Under the pieces are notes generated by a model. The model was given only the letters and a program-made list of their open reading frames with translations. It did no database searches and was not told where the DNA came from. Shown here piece after piece: positions 12,049 to 21,900 of a stretch of DNA of 64,000 nucleotides. Origin of the DNA: Actinomycetes bacterium (lineage in GTDB: Bacteria; Actinomycetota; Acidimicrobiia; Acidimicrobiales; RAAP-2); contig JAJYWG010000156.1 in NCBI GenBank assembly GCA_021791615.1, forward strand, positions 48,372 to 112,371, given 5' to 3'. A program made the translations under genes and the position numbers. Every line of letters starts with the position of its first letter. Positions within the stretch are counted from its first letter, which is position 1.

Positions 12049-12309
12049 CTACCCGCCTCCGACGCCGAACCTCTCGTAGATGTCGGCCATCGTGAAGAAG
12101 CTCGGCAGGTCGTCGGCCCCGATCTCGATCGGGTGGCCGACCAGCTCTTCGAGGAAGCCTATGGTCTCGATGAGCCCGAAGGAGTCGAGGTACCCCGTGG
12201 TCCAGAGCTGGGTGTCGGGGTCGAGCTCGCCGTCGAGATCGGGACGCTGGCCGACGAGGAACGCCTGGAGCTTGGCGTAGAACTCCTCGGGGTCGAGAGG
12301 AGCGGTCAC
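12049..12309 (-). CDS. Stand-alone peptidyl/aminoacyl carrier protein
   Basis: An 86-residue acidic protein with the carrier-protein fold pattern. The phosphopantetheine attachment serine is Ser43 in [10 protein letters not shown], followed by a helix ending in [16 protein letters not shown] 4'-phosphopantetheinyl transferase would load it; none is encoded in the window. The GTG start at 12309 overlaps the stop of the PLP enzyme (GTGA), and the adenylation enzyme precedes that, so it is most likely the carrier for the amino acid activated there. It differs clearly from the fatty-acid ACP at 46904. The true substrate is unknown. Confidence 0.85.
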   Translation of the reverse strand: MTAPLDPEEFYAKLQAFLVGQRPDLDGELDPDTQLWTTGYLDSFGLIETIGFLEELVGHPIEIGADDLPSFFTMADIYERFGVGGG

Positions 12310-13436
12310 CGGCCCGGACCACCGGTGAGGGCCACCAGGACGCCCTCGGAGCCTTTCAGATCGCCCTGCTCCCAGAGCCGGTAGACGCTCGAGAGGGCGA
12401 CGGCCGCCGAGTCGCCGAGCGGGACCTCGTGGCTGTGGCGCGTGAGGGCGGCCGCGATCTCCGAGGAGGTGACGTCCACGAACCCTCCCCCCGAGCTGCG
12501 CACGGCCCGGGCCACGTAGTCGAAGCTCGAGAACGGGTCACCGAGGAGGATGGCCGAGGCCAGGCCGTCGGGGTCCGGCTCGGTGAGCCGGGCGTTCCCC
12601 CCGCTCTCGACCGAGCGCCAGGCCCGTACCATGGGAGCGCAGCTCGTCTGCTGGGCGCAGAACAGGCGGGGCGTCCTGCCCCAGCGTGCGACCGCAGCGC
12701 TCTGCTCGGCAGCACGGGCGGCCGCCACCATCCCGAGGCCACTGGCCACCGCCTGGACCACCGTGTCGACCCGGCCCCCCATGCGGTCGACCTCGTCGAA
12801 GGCCTCGAGGTACGCCAGCTTCGCCCCCTCGCGGCGCCCGAGGTTGAAGAACCCGCCTTCGGAGACCTCGCCGGGCTCGAGCTCGGCACGGGACCGCTGG
12901 CCGGCCATGACGTAGTCGCCGTCCACCCGCACGATCTCGAGCGCCGGGTTGGGCGGTCCGAGCCGGGATGCCGGGACGTCGGCCGAGACGAACGCCCGGG
13001 CCGAGAGCTCGGGGTAGAACTGCAGGCCCCAGGCATAGGCAGCCGCGGTGTTGCCGGTCGAGCTCAAGACGAACCGCTCGACGCGGCGCGCCAGCATGAG
13101 TGGCAGGGCGACGGCGATGAGGCGGTCCTTGGTCGAGCCGGTGGGCAGGACGCCTTCGACTTTGGCGAAGATCGGGATCCCGTCGAGCTCGCAGAGCAGC
13201 ACGGTCGGCGTGGGCTCGATGGCGATCCGGCACAACGAGCGCTCCGGGACCGGCAGGAGGTCCCAGTAGCGATCCAGCGAGTCGGTGTCGCCGGGCTGGA
13301 GCACGGCGCGCACCGGGCCGTAGCGCGCTTCCACCATTCCCTCGCACACCGCGCAGCGCCCCGACAGGTCCTGGTCGGTCGCGCCGCAGTCCACACAGGC
13401 GAGCGACACCGACGGCGCGCGCACCGCGCCGCTCAC
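12306..13436 (-). CDS. Fold-type II PLP enzyme, threonine synthase-like, with N-terminal zinc ribbon
   Basis: The 376-residue product resembles threonine synthase and related beta-family PLP enzymes such as cysteate synthase. Cys14/Cys17 and Cys28/Cys31 form a zinc-ribbon-like pair. The PLP lysine is probably Lys103 in PTGSTKDR, and SSTGNTAAAYA is the substrate/cofactor loop. Both ends are fused by GTGA overlaps to the adenylation gene (13433) and the carrier gene (12309). That context argues against a housekeeping thrC and suggests it makes or modifies the amino acid that is loaded on the carrier, by beta-elimination or replacement. The reaction itself cannot be read from the sequence. Confidence 0.8.
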   Translation of the reverse strand: MSGAVRAPSVSLACVDCGATDQDLSGRCAVCEGMVEARYGPVRAVLQPGDTDSLDRYWDLLPVPERSLCRIAIEPTPTVLLCELDGIPIFAKVEGVLPTGSTKDRLIAVALPLMLARRVERFVLSSTGNTAAAYAWGLQFYPELSARAFVSADVPASRLGPPNPALEIVRVDGDYVMAGQRSRAELEPGEVSEGGFFNLGRREGAKLAYLEAFDEVDRMGGRVDTVVQAVASGLGMVAAARAAEQSAAVARWGRTPRLFCAQQTSCAPMVRAWRSVESGGNARLTEPDPDGLASAILLGDPFSSFDYVARAVRSSGGGFVDVTSSEIAAALTRHSHEVPLGDSAAVALSSVYRLWEQGDLKGSEGVLVALTGGPGR

Positions 13437-15037
13437 GAGGGCTCCTCCGGTACTGCGGCGAGTGCGCGGGTGGCGTCGGGATCCCACTTGCCGTGGGCAT
13501 TGGCAACGAGCTCGGGCACGATCCACACCTTGGCCGGGACGGCGGCAGCCGGAAGGTTGGCCCGGAGGTGCTCGAGCACGGCAGCGACGGTGGGAGTCCG
13601 GGCGTCCTCGGGCACGACGAACAGCTCCAGCCCTCCGAGGCCGCTCTGGCTCACCGACACGGCCACCTGGTCGACTCCGGGGACGGCCAGGGCCAGGTCG
13701 TGCACCTCGGTGATCTCGATGCGGTAGCCGCGCACCTTGACCTGCTCGTCCAGCCGGCCGAGGTAGTGGAGCACGCCGTCACGGACAACGACACGGTCCC
13801 CGGTGCGGTACGCACGCGACGAGCGAGCGGCGGTGGCCGCGGGCCCGGCGATGATCGCCTCGTCGAGGAACCGGTCACGGTCGCTCTCGCCTCCGCCCAG
13901 GTAGCCGTCGGCCACGCACGCCCCGGCAAGGACCAGCTCGCCTTCGTCACCGGGCGGCACCGGTCGCAGCTCCTCGTCGAGGACGTAGGCCCTCGAGTTC
14001 CACACGGGCGTGCCGATCGGCAGCGCGCCGTCGCCCGCCACCGCGGCAGAGTCGAACCGGTACGCGGTGCACCCGACCGTGGCCTCGGTCGGACCGTAGT
14101 GATTGAGGAGAGCGACGCCGTCGAGGCGCTCCGCGAGGCCGGTCACCAACGCCGCGTCCAGCCGCTCTCCGCCGAACATCACGGTCCGGGTCACCTGGCG
14201 GTAGTCGGGCCGGGCGATGCGCTCGAACAGGCGCACGTGCGACGGGGTGATCTTCACGAACGCGAAGGGACGCTCCCGGGGGGCGAGCCACGGGCGAGGG
14301 TCCCAGCTGTCGGGTACGAGCTGTACCGCACCCCCGACGAAGAGCGGGAGCCACAGGCAGGTGACAGCGTGGTCGAAGCCCAGGCTGGCAAAGCACGGCG
14401 TCGCGTCGTCGGGGCCGAACCCGGTCAGCTCCCGCGACCAGCCCAGGTAGTTGGTCAGCGCGCGGTGGCCGACCAGGACGCCCTTGGGCAGCCCGGTCGA
14501 GCCGGTCGTGAACACGGTGTAGGCGATCGCCTCGGGCCCTGCGACCGGCTCCAGGTCCGGGGCGCTGTGCGGGCCGGCGTGGATGTCCACGGTCGCAAGG
14601 CCCTGCGGCAGGCTCCCCGCCAGCGACGCGGCGTCCGCGCAGACCATCACCCGCGGGTCGCCGACCTCGAGGATCCGACGAACCCGGGCGGCGGGGTAGG
14701 TGGGGTCGATGGGAAGGTACGACGCGCCGAGGGCCATCGCAGCGACCGACGCAGCGACGACCGGCGCCGAGCGCGTGGCCCAGATGGCGACCTGGTCGCC
14801 GGCGCGGACACCGGCGCCGGCCAAGGCATCGGCCAGGCGTGACGCGTGGTCCCATAGCTCGGCGTAGGAGAGCGGCGGCTGCTCGCCCGACAGGATGGCC
14901 GGGTGATCGGACCGCTCTCGGGCATGCCTGGCGATGGCATCGACCACGGTCGCAGCACCGGCGTCCACCGTCTCCCCGCTCAGGGCCGCGAGCGGCGCGG
15001 CGAGGCCGGACGCGGCGAGGCTGGTTGTCGTGCTCAT
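13433..15037 (-). CDS. Amino-acid adenylation enzyme (stand-alone NRPS A domain)
   Basis: ANL-superfamily enzyme of 534 residues that activates a carboxylate as an adenylate and transfers it to a carrier thiol. Core motifs are all present: A3 FTTGSTGLPKG (176-186), A5 NHYGPTEAT (312-320), A7 YRTGDR (410-415), A8 GRLDEQVKVRGYRIE (427-441) and the A10 lysine at Lys517 in NAHGKWD. Asp222 in the FD motif aligns with Asp235 of GrsA, which binds the alpha-amino group, so an amino acid is the likely substrate. His223 and Thr226 align with pocket positions 236 and 239. No condensation or thioesterase domain is attached. The ATG at 15037 lies 36 bases after uvrB. Confidence 0.88.
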   Translation of the reverse strand: MSTTTSLAASGLAAPLAALSGETVDAGAATVVDAIARHARERSDHPAILSGEQPPLSYAELWDHASRLADALAGAGVRAGDQVAIWATRSAPVVAASVAAMALGASYLPIDPTYPAARVRRILEVGDPRVMVCADAASLAGSLPQGLATVDIHAGPHSAPDLEPVAGPEAIAYTVFTTGSTGLPKGVLVGHRALTNYLGWSRELTGFGPDDATPCFASLGFDHAVTCLWLPLFVGGAVQLVPDSWDPRPWLAPRERPFAFVKITPSHVRLFERIARPDYRQVTRTVMFGGERLDAALVTGLAERLDGVALLNHYGPTEATVGCTAYRFDSAAVAGDGALPIGTPVWNSRAYVLDEELRPVPPGDEGELVLAGACVADGYLGGGESDRDRFLDEAIIAGPAATAARSSRAYRTGDRVVVRDGVLHYLGRLDEQVKVRGYRIEITEVHDLALAVPGVDQVAVSVSQSGLGGLELFVVPEDARTPTVAAVLEHLRANLPAAAVPAKVWIVPELVANAHGKWDPDATRALAAVPEEPS

Positions 15038-15073
15038 GGTCGAAATACTCGATTCCCCTGGATGGTCTGCTCC

Positions 15074-17170
15074 TCAGAGAATAGGCGGCGGAGAGCCCGG
15101 CGAGCGACCGTCGCCACCGGACCCGCTGCTCGAGACACGTCGGAGCTCGGCCATCTCGTCGCGGATGCAAGCCGCCTCCTCGAACCTGAGGTCGGCTGCG
15201 GCGGCCTCCATCTCCTCTCGCAGGCGAGAGAGCAGCTCGTCGACCTCCACGAGCGACCCGGCATCGGGGGACCACCCGCTCCCCCCCACCGCTTCTCTCG
15301 TCCGCACGACGCGGGCAGCCCGCCCGGCCCGGACGTCACTGCGGCTGCGAGCAGCTCGGCCGGCGCCGTCGGGACCGCGGAGGCGTTCGAGGATGTCGGT
15401 GACCGCTTTGCGGATCGTCTGGGGATCGATGCCGTGCTCGGCGTTGTAGGCGATCTGCAACGCCCGGCGGCGTTGGGTCACCCCGATCGCCTCGCGCATC
15501 GAGTCGGTCACGGTGTCGGCGTAGAGGACCACCTTGCCGTCCACGTTGCGGGCGGCCCGGCCCATGGTCTGGACCAGCGAGGACGCCGATCGCAGGAAAC
15601 CCTCCTTGTCGGCGTCGAGGATGGCCACGAGGGACACCTCGGGGAGGTCGAGGCCCTCGCGCAAGAGGTTGATCCCCACCACCACGTCCACCTCGCCCAA
15701 CCGGAGCTGGCGCAGGATCTCGATCCGGGTGATCGTGTCGATGTCCGAGTGGAGGTACTGGACCCGCACGCCGGCGTCGGCCAGGTAGTCGCTGAGATCC
15801 TCGGCCATCTTCTTGGTGAGGGTCGTGACCAGGATCCGGCCGCCTTTGGCCACCTCGTCGCCGATGCGGGCGAGGAGGTCGTCGACCTGGCCGCGGGTCT
15901 CGTGGATGACGACTTCGGGGTCCACGAGGCCGGTGGGCCTGATGACCTGGTCCACGACCTGAACGGCGTGCTCGAGCTCGAAGGGGCCCGGCGTGGCGGA
16001 CACGAAGATGGCCTGGGGGACGCGCTCCAAGAGCTCCTCGAAGCGCAGCGGTCGGTTGTCGAGGGCCGAGGGCAGGCGGAACCCGTGCTCCACCAGGACG
16101 TCTTTGCGCGAGCGGTCCCCGGCCCACTGGCCCCGGAGCTGGGGCACCGCGACGTGGCTCTCGTCCACGACGACGAGGAAGTCCTCGGGGAAGAAGTCGA
16201 GCAGGGTGAACGGGGCCTCGCCCGCCTGCCGCCCGTCGAGGTGCCGGCTGTAGTTCTCGATGCCCGAGCAAACCCCGGTCTCGGCCAGCATCTCGAGGTC
16301 GTGCTCGGTCCGCATCCGGAGCCGCTGCGCCTCCAGGAGCTTCCCCTCTGCGGCGAACGTCTGGAGCCGCTCGCGTAGCTCGGCTTCGATCGAGGTGACC
16401 GCCCGGCGGATCGTCTCGTCACCCGCCACGTAGTGGGTCGCGGCAAACACCGCCACGTCGTCGAGCTCGGTCCCCATCTCCCCGGTGAGGACGTCGAACG
16501 GCACGATCCGCTCGACCGTGTCGCCGAACAGCTCCACCCGTAGCGCCGTCTCCTCGTAGGCCGGATGGATCTCGATGGTGTCGCCGCGGGCCCGGAAGGT
16601 GCCACGGACCAGGTTGACGTCGTTGCGGGCGTACTGCAGGTCGACCAGGCGCCGCAGGATCTCCCGTTGGTCCCGCACCTCACCGACGGCCAAGGTGAGG
16701 ATCCGGTCGCGGTACTCGTCGGGCGATCCCAGCCCGTAGATGCACGAGACCGACGCCACCACCACGACGTCCCGGCGCATCAGCAGCGACGAGGTGGTGG
16801 CATGGCGCAGGCGGTCGATCTCGTCGTTGATCGAGGAGTCCTTCTCGATGTAGGTGTCGGTGGTCGGCAGGTACGCCTCGGGTTGGTAGTAGTCGTAGTA
16901 GGAGACGAAGAACTCCACCCGGTTCTTGGGGAACAGGTCCCGCAGCTCCGAGGAGAGCTGGGCGGCAAGGGACTTGTTCGGCTCGATGATGAGCGTCGGC
17001 CGCTGGACGGCTTCGATCGTCCAGGCGATCGTCGCCGTCTTGCCGCTGCCGGTGATACCCCGCAGCGTCTGGTACCGGTCGCCCCGCTCGACGCCGGCAG
17101 CGAGGGCTTCGATGGCAGCCGGCTGATCGCCGGCCGGGCGGAACGGCGAGACCACCTCGAGTCGGGGCAC
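15074..17170 (-). CDS. uvrB: Excinuclease ABC subunit B
   Basis: Helicase-like subunit that verifies damage and recruits UvrC. The 698-residue product has Walker A GITGSGKT and a beta-hairpin rich in tyrosine ([13 protein letters not shown]). Helicase motifs include VVDESH and [10 protein letters not shown], and the QTMGRAARN block is motif VI. The C-terminal UVR domain ([22 protein letters not shown]) binds UvrC. The start is GTG at 17170, 81 bases after coaE. The C-terminal tail after the UVR motif is short and rich in Gly, Ser and Pro. Confidence 0.98.
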   Translation of the reverse strand: MPRLEVVSPFRPAGDQPAAIEALAAGVERGDRYQTLRGITGSGKTATIAWTIEAVQRPTLIIEPNKSLAAQLSSELRDLFPKNRVEFFVSYYDYYQPEAYLPTTDTYIEKDSSINDEIDRLRHATTSSLLMRRDVVVVASVSCIYGLGSPDEYRDRILTLAVGEVRDQREILRRLVDLQYARNDVNLVRGTFRARGDTIEIHPAYEETALRVELFGDTVERIVPFDVLTGEMGTELDDVAVFAATHYVAGDETIRRAVTSIEAELRERLQTFAAEGKLLEAQRLRMRTEHDLEMLAETGVCSGIENYSRHLDGRQAGEAPFTLLDFFPEDFLVVVDESHVAVPQLRGQWAGDRSRKDVLVEHGFRLPSALDNRPLRFEELLERVPQAIFVSATPGPFELEHAVQVVDQVIRPTGLVDPEVVIHETRGQVDDLLARIGDEVAKGGRILVTTLTKKMAEDLSDYLADAGVRVQYLHSDIDTITRIEILRQLRLGEVDVVVGINLLREGLDLPEVSLVAILDADKEGFLRSASSLVQTMGRAARNVDGKVVLYADTVTDSMREAIGVTQRRRALQIAYNAEHGIDPQTIRKAVTDILERLRGPDGAGRAARSRSDVRAGRAARVVRTREAVGGSGWSPDAGSLVEVDELLSRLREEMEAAAADLRFEEAACIRDEMAELRRVSSSGSGGDGRSPGSPPPIL

Positions 17171-17251
17171 CGCGTCGAGCGTACTGGCGGCGACGCGGCC
17201 GGGGCGCGGGTGTTCCTCGTCGCGCTCGCCGGGGTCAGGGGCTCGCGGGGG

Positions 17252-17860
17252 TCAGGGGCTCGCTGGCGCGGCGCGGTGATCGGCGATCCAGCGCCACAGG
17301 CGGTCGACTTGGGCCACCAGGTCCTCAGGCGATCCGGAGTTGTCCACCACGACGTCGGCGTCGGCCAATCGCTCCTGGCGCGTCGGCTGCGCGGCGATCC
17401 GCTCGCGGGCATCGCGGGGGTCCATGCCCCGCAGCTCGACGAGGCGGCGCAGGGCCTCGTCGAAGGGGCAGTCGACGATCGCCACGGCGTCCAGATGCAT
17501 GGTGCTGCGATGCTCGGCCCGCAGCAGGGGGATGGCGAGGACGACGACGGCGTCGGAATGCGACGCCTCCTCGAGGCGGCGCAGCATCTCGAGGCCGATG
17601 GCCGGATGGGTGATCGCATTGAGGTCGGCCAGTGCCGCCGGGTCGCCGAAGGTGGCGGCCGCCAGGGAGGGACGGTCGATGGCGCCGTCGGGGGCAAGGA
17701 TCCCCTCGCCGAAGCGCCCGACCAGGGCCTGATACGTCGGCGTCCCGGGGAGCACGACCTCCCGTGCGACGAGGTCCGCGTCGATGATCGTGGCGCCGCG
17801 GGCGGCGAGCAGGTCGGTGACCGCCGTCTTGCCGCAGCCGATACCCCCGGTGAGGCCCAA
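17252..17860 (-). CDS. coaE: Dephospho-CoA kinase
   Basis: Last enzyme of CoA synthesis, phosphorylating the ribose 3'-OH of dephospho-CoA. The 202-residue product opens with the P-loop GLTGGIGCGKT and continues with IDADLVAREVV and LNAITHPAI, both typical. The N-terminus is uncertain. The first usable codon on the track frame is TTG at 17860, but homologues carry a few residues before GLTGG. The upstream frame reads ACG GCC ATC TAC GCG TTG directly after a TGA, with GGGGGAGC better spaced for the ATC. The coaE-uvrB adjacency is a conserved actinobacterial arrangement. Confidence 0.93.
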   Translation of the reverse strand: MGLTGGIGCGKTAVTDLLAARGATIIDADLVAREVVLPGTPTYQALVGRFGEGILAPDGAIDRPSLAAATFGDPAALADLNAITHPAIGLEMLRRLEEASHSDAVVVLAIPLLRAEHRSTMHLDAVAIVDCPFDEALRRLVELRGMDPRDARERIAAQPTRQERLADADVVVDNSGSPEDLVAQVDRLWRWIADHRAAPASP

Positions 17861-17875
17861 CGCGTAGATGGCCGT

Positions 17876-18775
17876 TCAGCTCCCCCGCGGCGCGGCGCCC
17901 CGTTGTTGGGCTCGCCCGTGCCCTCGGCCGGCCTGGCCGTGCCGCTGGTCGGCTCGGAGCACGTCGCGCCGGGGACGTCGTCCGATGGCCAGTAGGACCA
18001 GGGTGGTGTCGTCGGGGTGCTCGGTCACGTACCAGTCGTCGGCGGTGATCCCGGTGGCGCCTCCCGTGTCGGATCGGGCGACGAGGCGGTACGCCAGCGG
18101 CAAGAGACGGGTGTACGCCGCCACGTACCATCCTCGGGGGATCCGGTGCCGAACGTCGAGCACATCGAGGGCAAGGAGCCGGTTCGCTCTGCGCCGGCGG
18201 GCGGCGAAGTCGGCCTTCACGCTCGCGGTGGCGTCGACGCCCCCGATCCACACGTCCTCGAAGTGGCGTCCGAGCACGTCGGCCAGCTCGGTCCGGCCGA
18301 AAAGGTGGACGTGGAACGGGTTCTCGAAGTCGGCCGGCTCGTTCGGAGTGAGGAAGAACGCCGCTCCGTCGTCTTTCAGCACCCGGGCAGTCTCCGCGAC
18401 GTGGAGCTCGGGCTGCACGAAATGCTCGATCAGGTGTGACGAGCAGACCCAGTCGAACGAGGCCGGGGCCAGTCCGAGCTCGAGTGCGTCCATTCGCGCC
18501 ACCCGTAGGCCGGCATCACCGAATTGCGCGGCGGCGGTGGCGACGGCATCGGCGCTGTAGTCCACGCCGACCACCTCGCGGTCGAGCGCGGTGAGCCCGA
18601 TCGACTCGAAGCCCTGGCCGCAGCCCACGTCCAGCAGCCGCCCGGGCCCGAGGCGCTCCACCACTGCGCGGTAGCCGGCAGCGTGAAGCGCCAGCAGCGA
18701 GTCCGGCGTCACGCCCAGCTGGGGACGCTCCCCCGTCAACCGGGCGCCCTGCCTGCTCTCGGTCCCGACGTCCAA
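17876..18775 (-). CDS. Class I SAM-dependent methyltransferase
   Basis: A 299-residue protein with methyltransferase motif I LLDVGCGQGFES, motif II VVGVDYS, and a middle block (SSHLIEHF and RVLKDDGAAFFLTPNEPADF) typical of small-molecule or sugar methyltransferases of the UbiE/Methyltransf_11 type. I chose the TTG at 18775 because AAGGAG lies five bases before it; a GTG at 18712 is a shorter alternative. It is divergent from the AftD-like gene, so it probably belongs to the envelope polysaccharide region. Its stop codon is the in-frame stop just before coaE. The substrate is unknown. Confidence 0.82.
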   Translation of the reverse strand: MDVGTESRQGARLTGERPQLGVTPDSLLALHAAGYRAVVERLGPGRLLDVGCGQGFESIGLTALDREVVGVDYSADAVATAAAQFGDAGLRVARMDALELGLAPASFDWVCSSHLIEHFVQPELHVAETARVLKDDGAAFFLTPNEPADFENPFHVHLFGRTELADVLGRHFEDVWIGGVDATASVKADFAARRRRANRLLALDVLDVRHRIPRGWYVAAYTRLLPLAYRLVARSDTGGATGITADDWYVTEHPDDTTLVLLAIGRRPRRDVLRADQRHGQAGRGHGRAQQRGAAPRGS

Positions 18776-18992
18776 CCTGGCTCCTTGCGGTCTCGGTCCC
18801 GGGACCGGCAGCCGTCCCGATCCCGGGCCTGCCACCGGTCGCCCAGGACGACTGCCTACACTACCGTGGCGGTCGGCGACGGTACGGCTGTGGCCCGGCG
18901 GCTCGAAGGACCGGTCTCCTGATCCCAGACGACCGGGCTCGTGCTCCGAGGTCGGCCACAGGTGCCGGGGATCTGGACCATTTGACGACACG

Positions 18993-21900
18993 ATGAACGA
19001 GAGCCCGCCACCCGCCGCCAGTCCGACCTCCGCTTCAAGTGACCGGGCGCGTCCTGCCCGCCTGGCTTCGAGCGGCGACAAAGAGATCTCGATACCCCGG
19101 GTGCAGCCTCTCGTCGAGCACCTGGTGCTGGCGCTCCTGGCCTACGTCCCACTCCTGGCCGTCGACCCCGGCGTCGTCACCTCCGACACCAAGACGTACC
19201 TCTACCTCGACCCGGCTCGATTCTTGAGCCAGGTCGCGTTCATGTGGAACCCGACGGTCGCACTCGGCACCGTGACCCACGAGTACATCGGCTACCTGCT
19301 GCCCATGGGGCCGTTCTACGCCGGGATGGCTGCCGTCCATGTTCCCATCTGGGTGGCGCAGCGTCTGTGGCTCGGTTCGATCCTCTTCGCCGCCGGCGCC
19401 GGCATCCTGTACCTCTCGCGGGTGCTCACAGTGGGCGGCCCCGGACGCATGGTGGCTGCGCTCGCCTACATGCTCTCGCCGTACTTCCTGCAGTATGCGG
19501 GGAGGATCTCAGTGATCCTCCTGCCTTGGGCCGGGCTGCCCTGGATGCTGGCATTCGCCGTGCTCGCCCTGCGGCGGGGAGGGTGGAAGTACCCGTCCTT
19601 GTTCGCCGTGGTCGTCGCGCTCGTGAGTGGGATCAACGCCACGGCGATCCTCTACGTCGGCTTGGCACCGGCGCTGTGGCTTGTCTACGCGGCCGCGATC
19701 GATCGTGAGGGGACCTGGAAGCAGGCGGTGGTGGCCGCCCTCAAGATCGGCGTGCTGACCCTGCTGTGCTGCCTGTGGTGGATCGCCGGGCTCCAGGTGG
19801 AGGCCGCCTACGGCGTGGACGTCCTCAAGTACACCGAAACGATCCCGTCGACGACCCAGACCTCGACGCCGGCCGAGGTGATCAGGGGTCTCGGGTACTG
19901 GTACTTCTACGGCGGCGACCGGCTCGGCCCGTGGACTGCCTCAGCGGTCCTGTACACCCAGCAGGTCTGGCTCGTCGCGCTCTCCTACATCGTCCCGATC
20001 CTCTCTTTCGTCGCGGCCGTGCTGGTGCGATGGCGGCAACGGGCCTACTTCGTGCTCCTCGTGGTGCTGGGCGTCGTGCTCTCGGTGGGTGCCTACCCGT
20101 ACACCCATCCGACTGCGGTGGGGGGGCTCCTCAAGGCGTTCATGACCGACACGACGGCCGGCTTGGCACTGCGATCCACCGATCGGGCAACGCCGCTGGT
20201 CATCCTGGGATTGGCCATGCTGCTGGGAAGCGGCGCCACCGCCCTGTGGCGCCGGCTTCCCCGTACGGGGCTCGTCACCGCGCTCGTGCTCGCGGGGCTG
20301 ATCGTCGCCAACAACCCGGCGGTCTTCAACGGCGACGCCGAGGTGTCGAGCACGTTCCATCAGCCTGCCTCCCTTCCGTCCTACGAGCTGGCTGCCATCG
20401 ACCACCTCAACGCCACCCACCCCGGCACGAGGGTGCTCGCGATCCCGGGCGACGACTTCGCCTCGTACCGTTGGGGGAACACCGTCGACACTCCCCAGCC
20501 TGCGCTCCTCACGAGGACATTCGTCACCCGTGAGCAGCAGATCATGGGGTCGATGGCAACGGCGGACACCTTGGCAGCGACGGACCTGCCGATCCAGACA
20601 GACATCGAGAACTGGACAGGACTCGCGCCCATGGCCCGCCTGCTCAGCGCCGGCGATGTCCTGGTCGAGTACGACCAGGCCTACGAGCACTACGGTGTGC
20701 CGCAGCCCGAGATGCTGGCCCAGCAGCTCGCGAAGACGCCCGAAGGCCTCAGCGATCCGATGTCGTTCGGTACCCCCGTCCCGAACGTCTCTTCCATCTC
20801 CACCTTGGACGAGCAGGACCTGGCGTCTACACCCAACCCATCCTGGCCTTCTCCCCTTGTCACCTACACGGTCACACACCCGCGCCCGATGGTCCGGGGC
20901 GAGTCCGACACCGGGGCGATCGTCGTCGCCGGTGACGCCACCGGCCTGCAGAACTTGGCCAACGCCGGTCTGCTCGACACGACAAGCGCGATCTACTACT
21001 CGGGCACCCTCGATACGCATCCAAAGCAACTCGCCGATCTCCTCGCCAAGGGCGCAACCCTGGTGGTCACCGACACCAACCGCAAGGAAGCGTTCCGGTG
21101 GGACACCATCACCGCCAACTACGGCTACACCGAGACCCCGAGCCAGCATGTGGCCAAGACGACACCGAGCGACAGCCCAATCGACCTGTTCCCCGGCGCC
21201 CCGTCGGACGCCCGCACCGTGGCCTCCTACGTCGGCGCGGTCAACGTGACGGCGTCGTCCTACGGGAACACGGTCTCCTACACTCCCGAGGACCGTCCGT
21301 ACAACGCGATCGACGGCAATCCCGACACGAGCTGGGAGACGGGGACGTTCGTCTCGAATCCTTCGGGCCAGTGGTGGCAGGTGCAGTTCCCCTCCTCGAC
21401 GAGAGCGGACCACATCAAGCTGACGCAGCCTCTCAATGGCACACGAAGCCGCTGGATCACCAAGGTCACTCTCACGTTCGACGGCCATTCGCCGGTCACT
21501 GTCCGTCTCGACGCGGCATCCCGCTCTCCCGCCGGTCAGGTCATCGACTTTCCCGCCAGAACGTTCAAGACCTTGCGGGTCACGATCGACGCCACGAGCA
21601 ACGACGATGCACCCCCGGCGACGGCTTCGGCCGTGGGCCTGTCGGGGGTCACAGTCCCCGGCCAGCACGTCCTCGAGGTCATCGAGATGCCGAAAGACCT
21701 GTTGAATGCCGCCGGAGCAGCGTCGATCGACAACCGGCTGATCCTTTCGATGAGCCGCCAGCGGGTTGCTCCCTACCCTCCCCGCTCCGATCCCGAGACC
21801 ACCATCACCCGAGAATTCACACTCCCCACGGCCCGGACGTTCTCTCTCTCGGGGACGGCGAGCCTGTCGACCCTGATCCCCGACGACGAGATCGACCGGC

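Noticed and set aside
12306..13436. Housekeeping threonine synthase (thrC)
   Set aside because: Its overlaps with adenylation and carrier genes, and the lack of hom or thrB nearby, make a specialised role more likely.
13433..15037. Acyl-CoA synthetase instead of an amino-acid adenylation enzyme
   Set aside because: The NRPS-type A8/A10 motifs, the FD aspartate and a coupled carrier-protein gene favour amino-acid activation, although an acyl substrate is not formally excluded.
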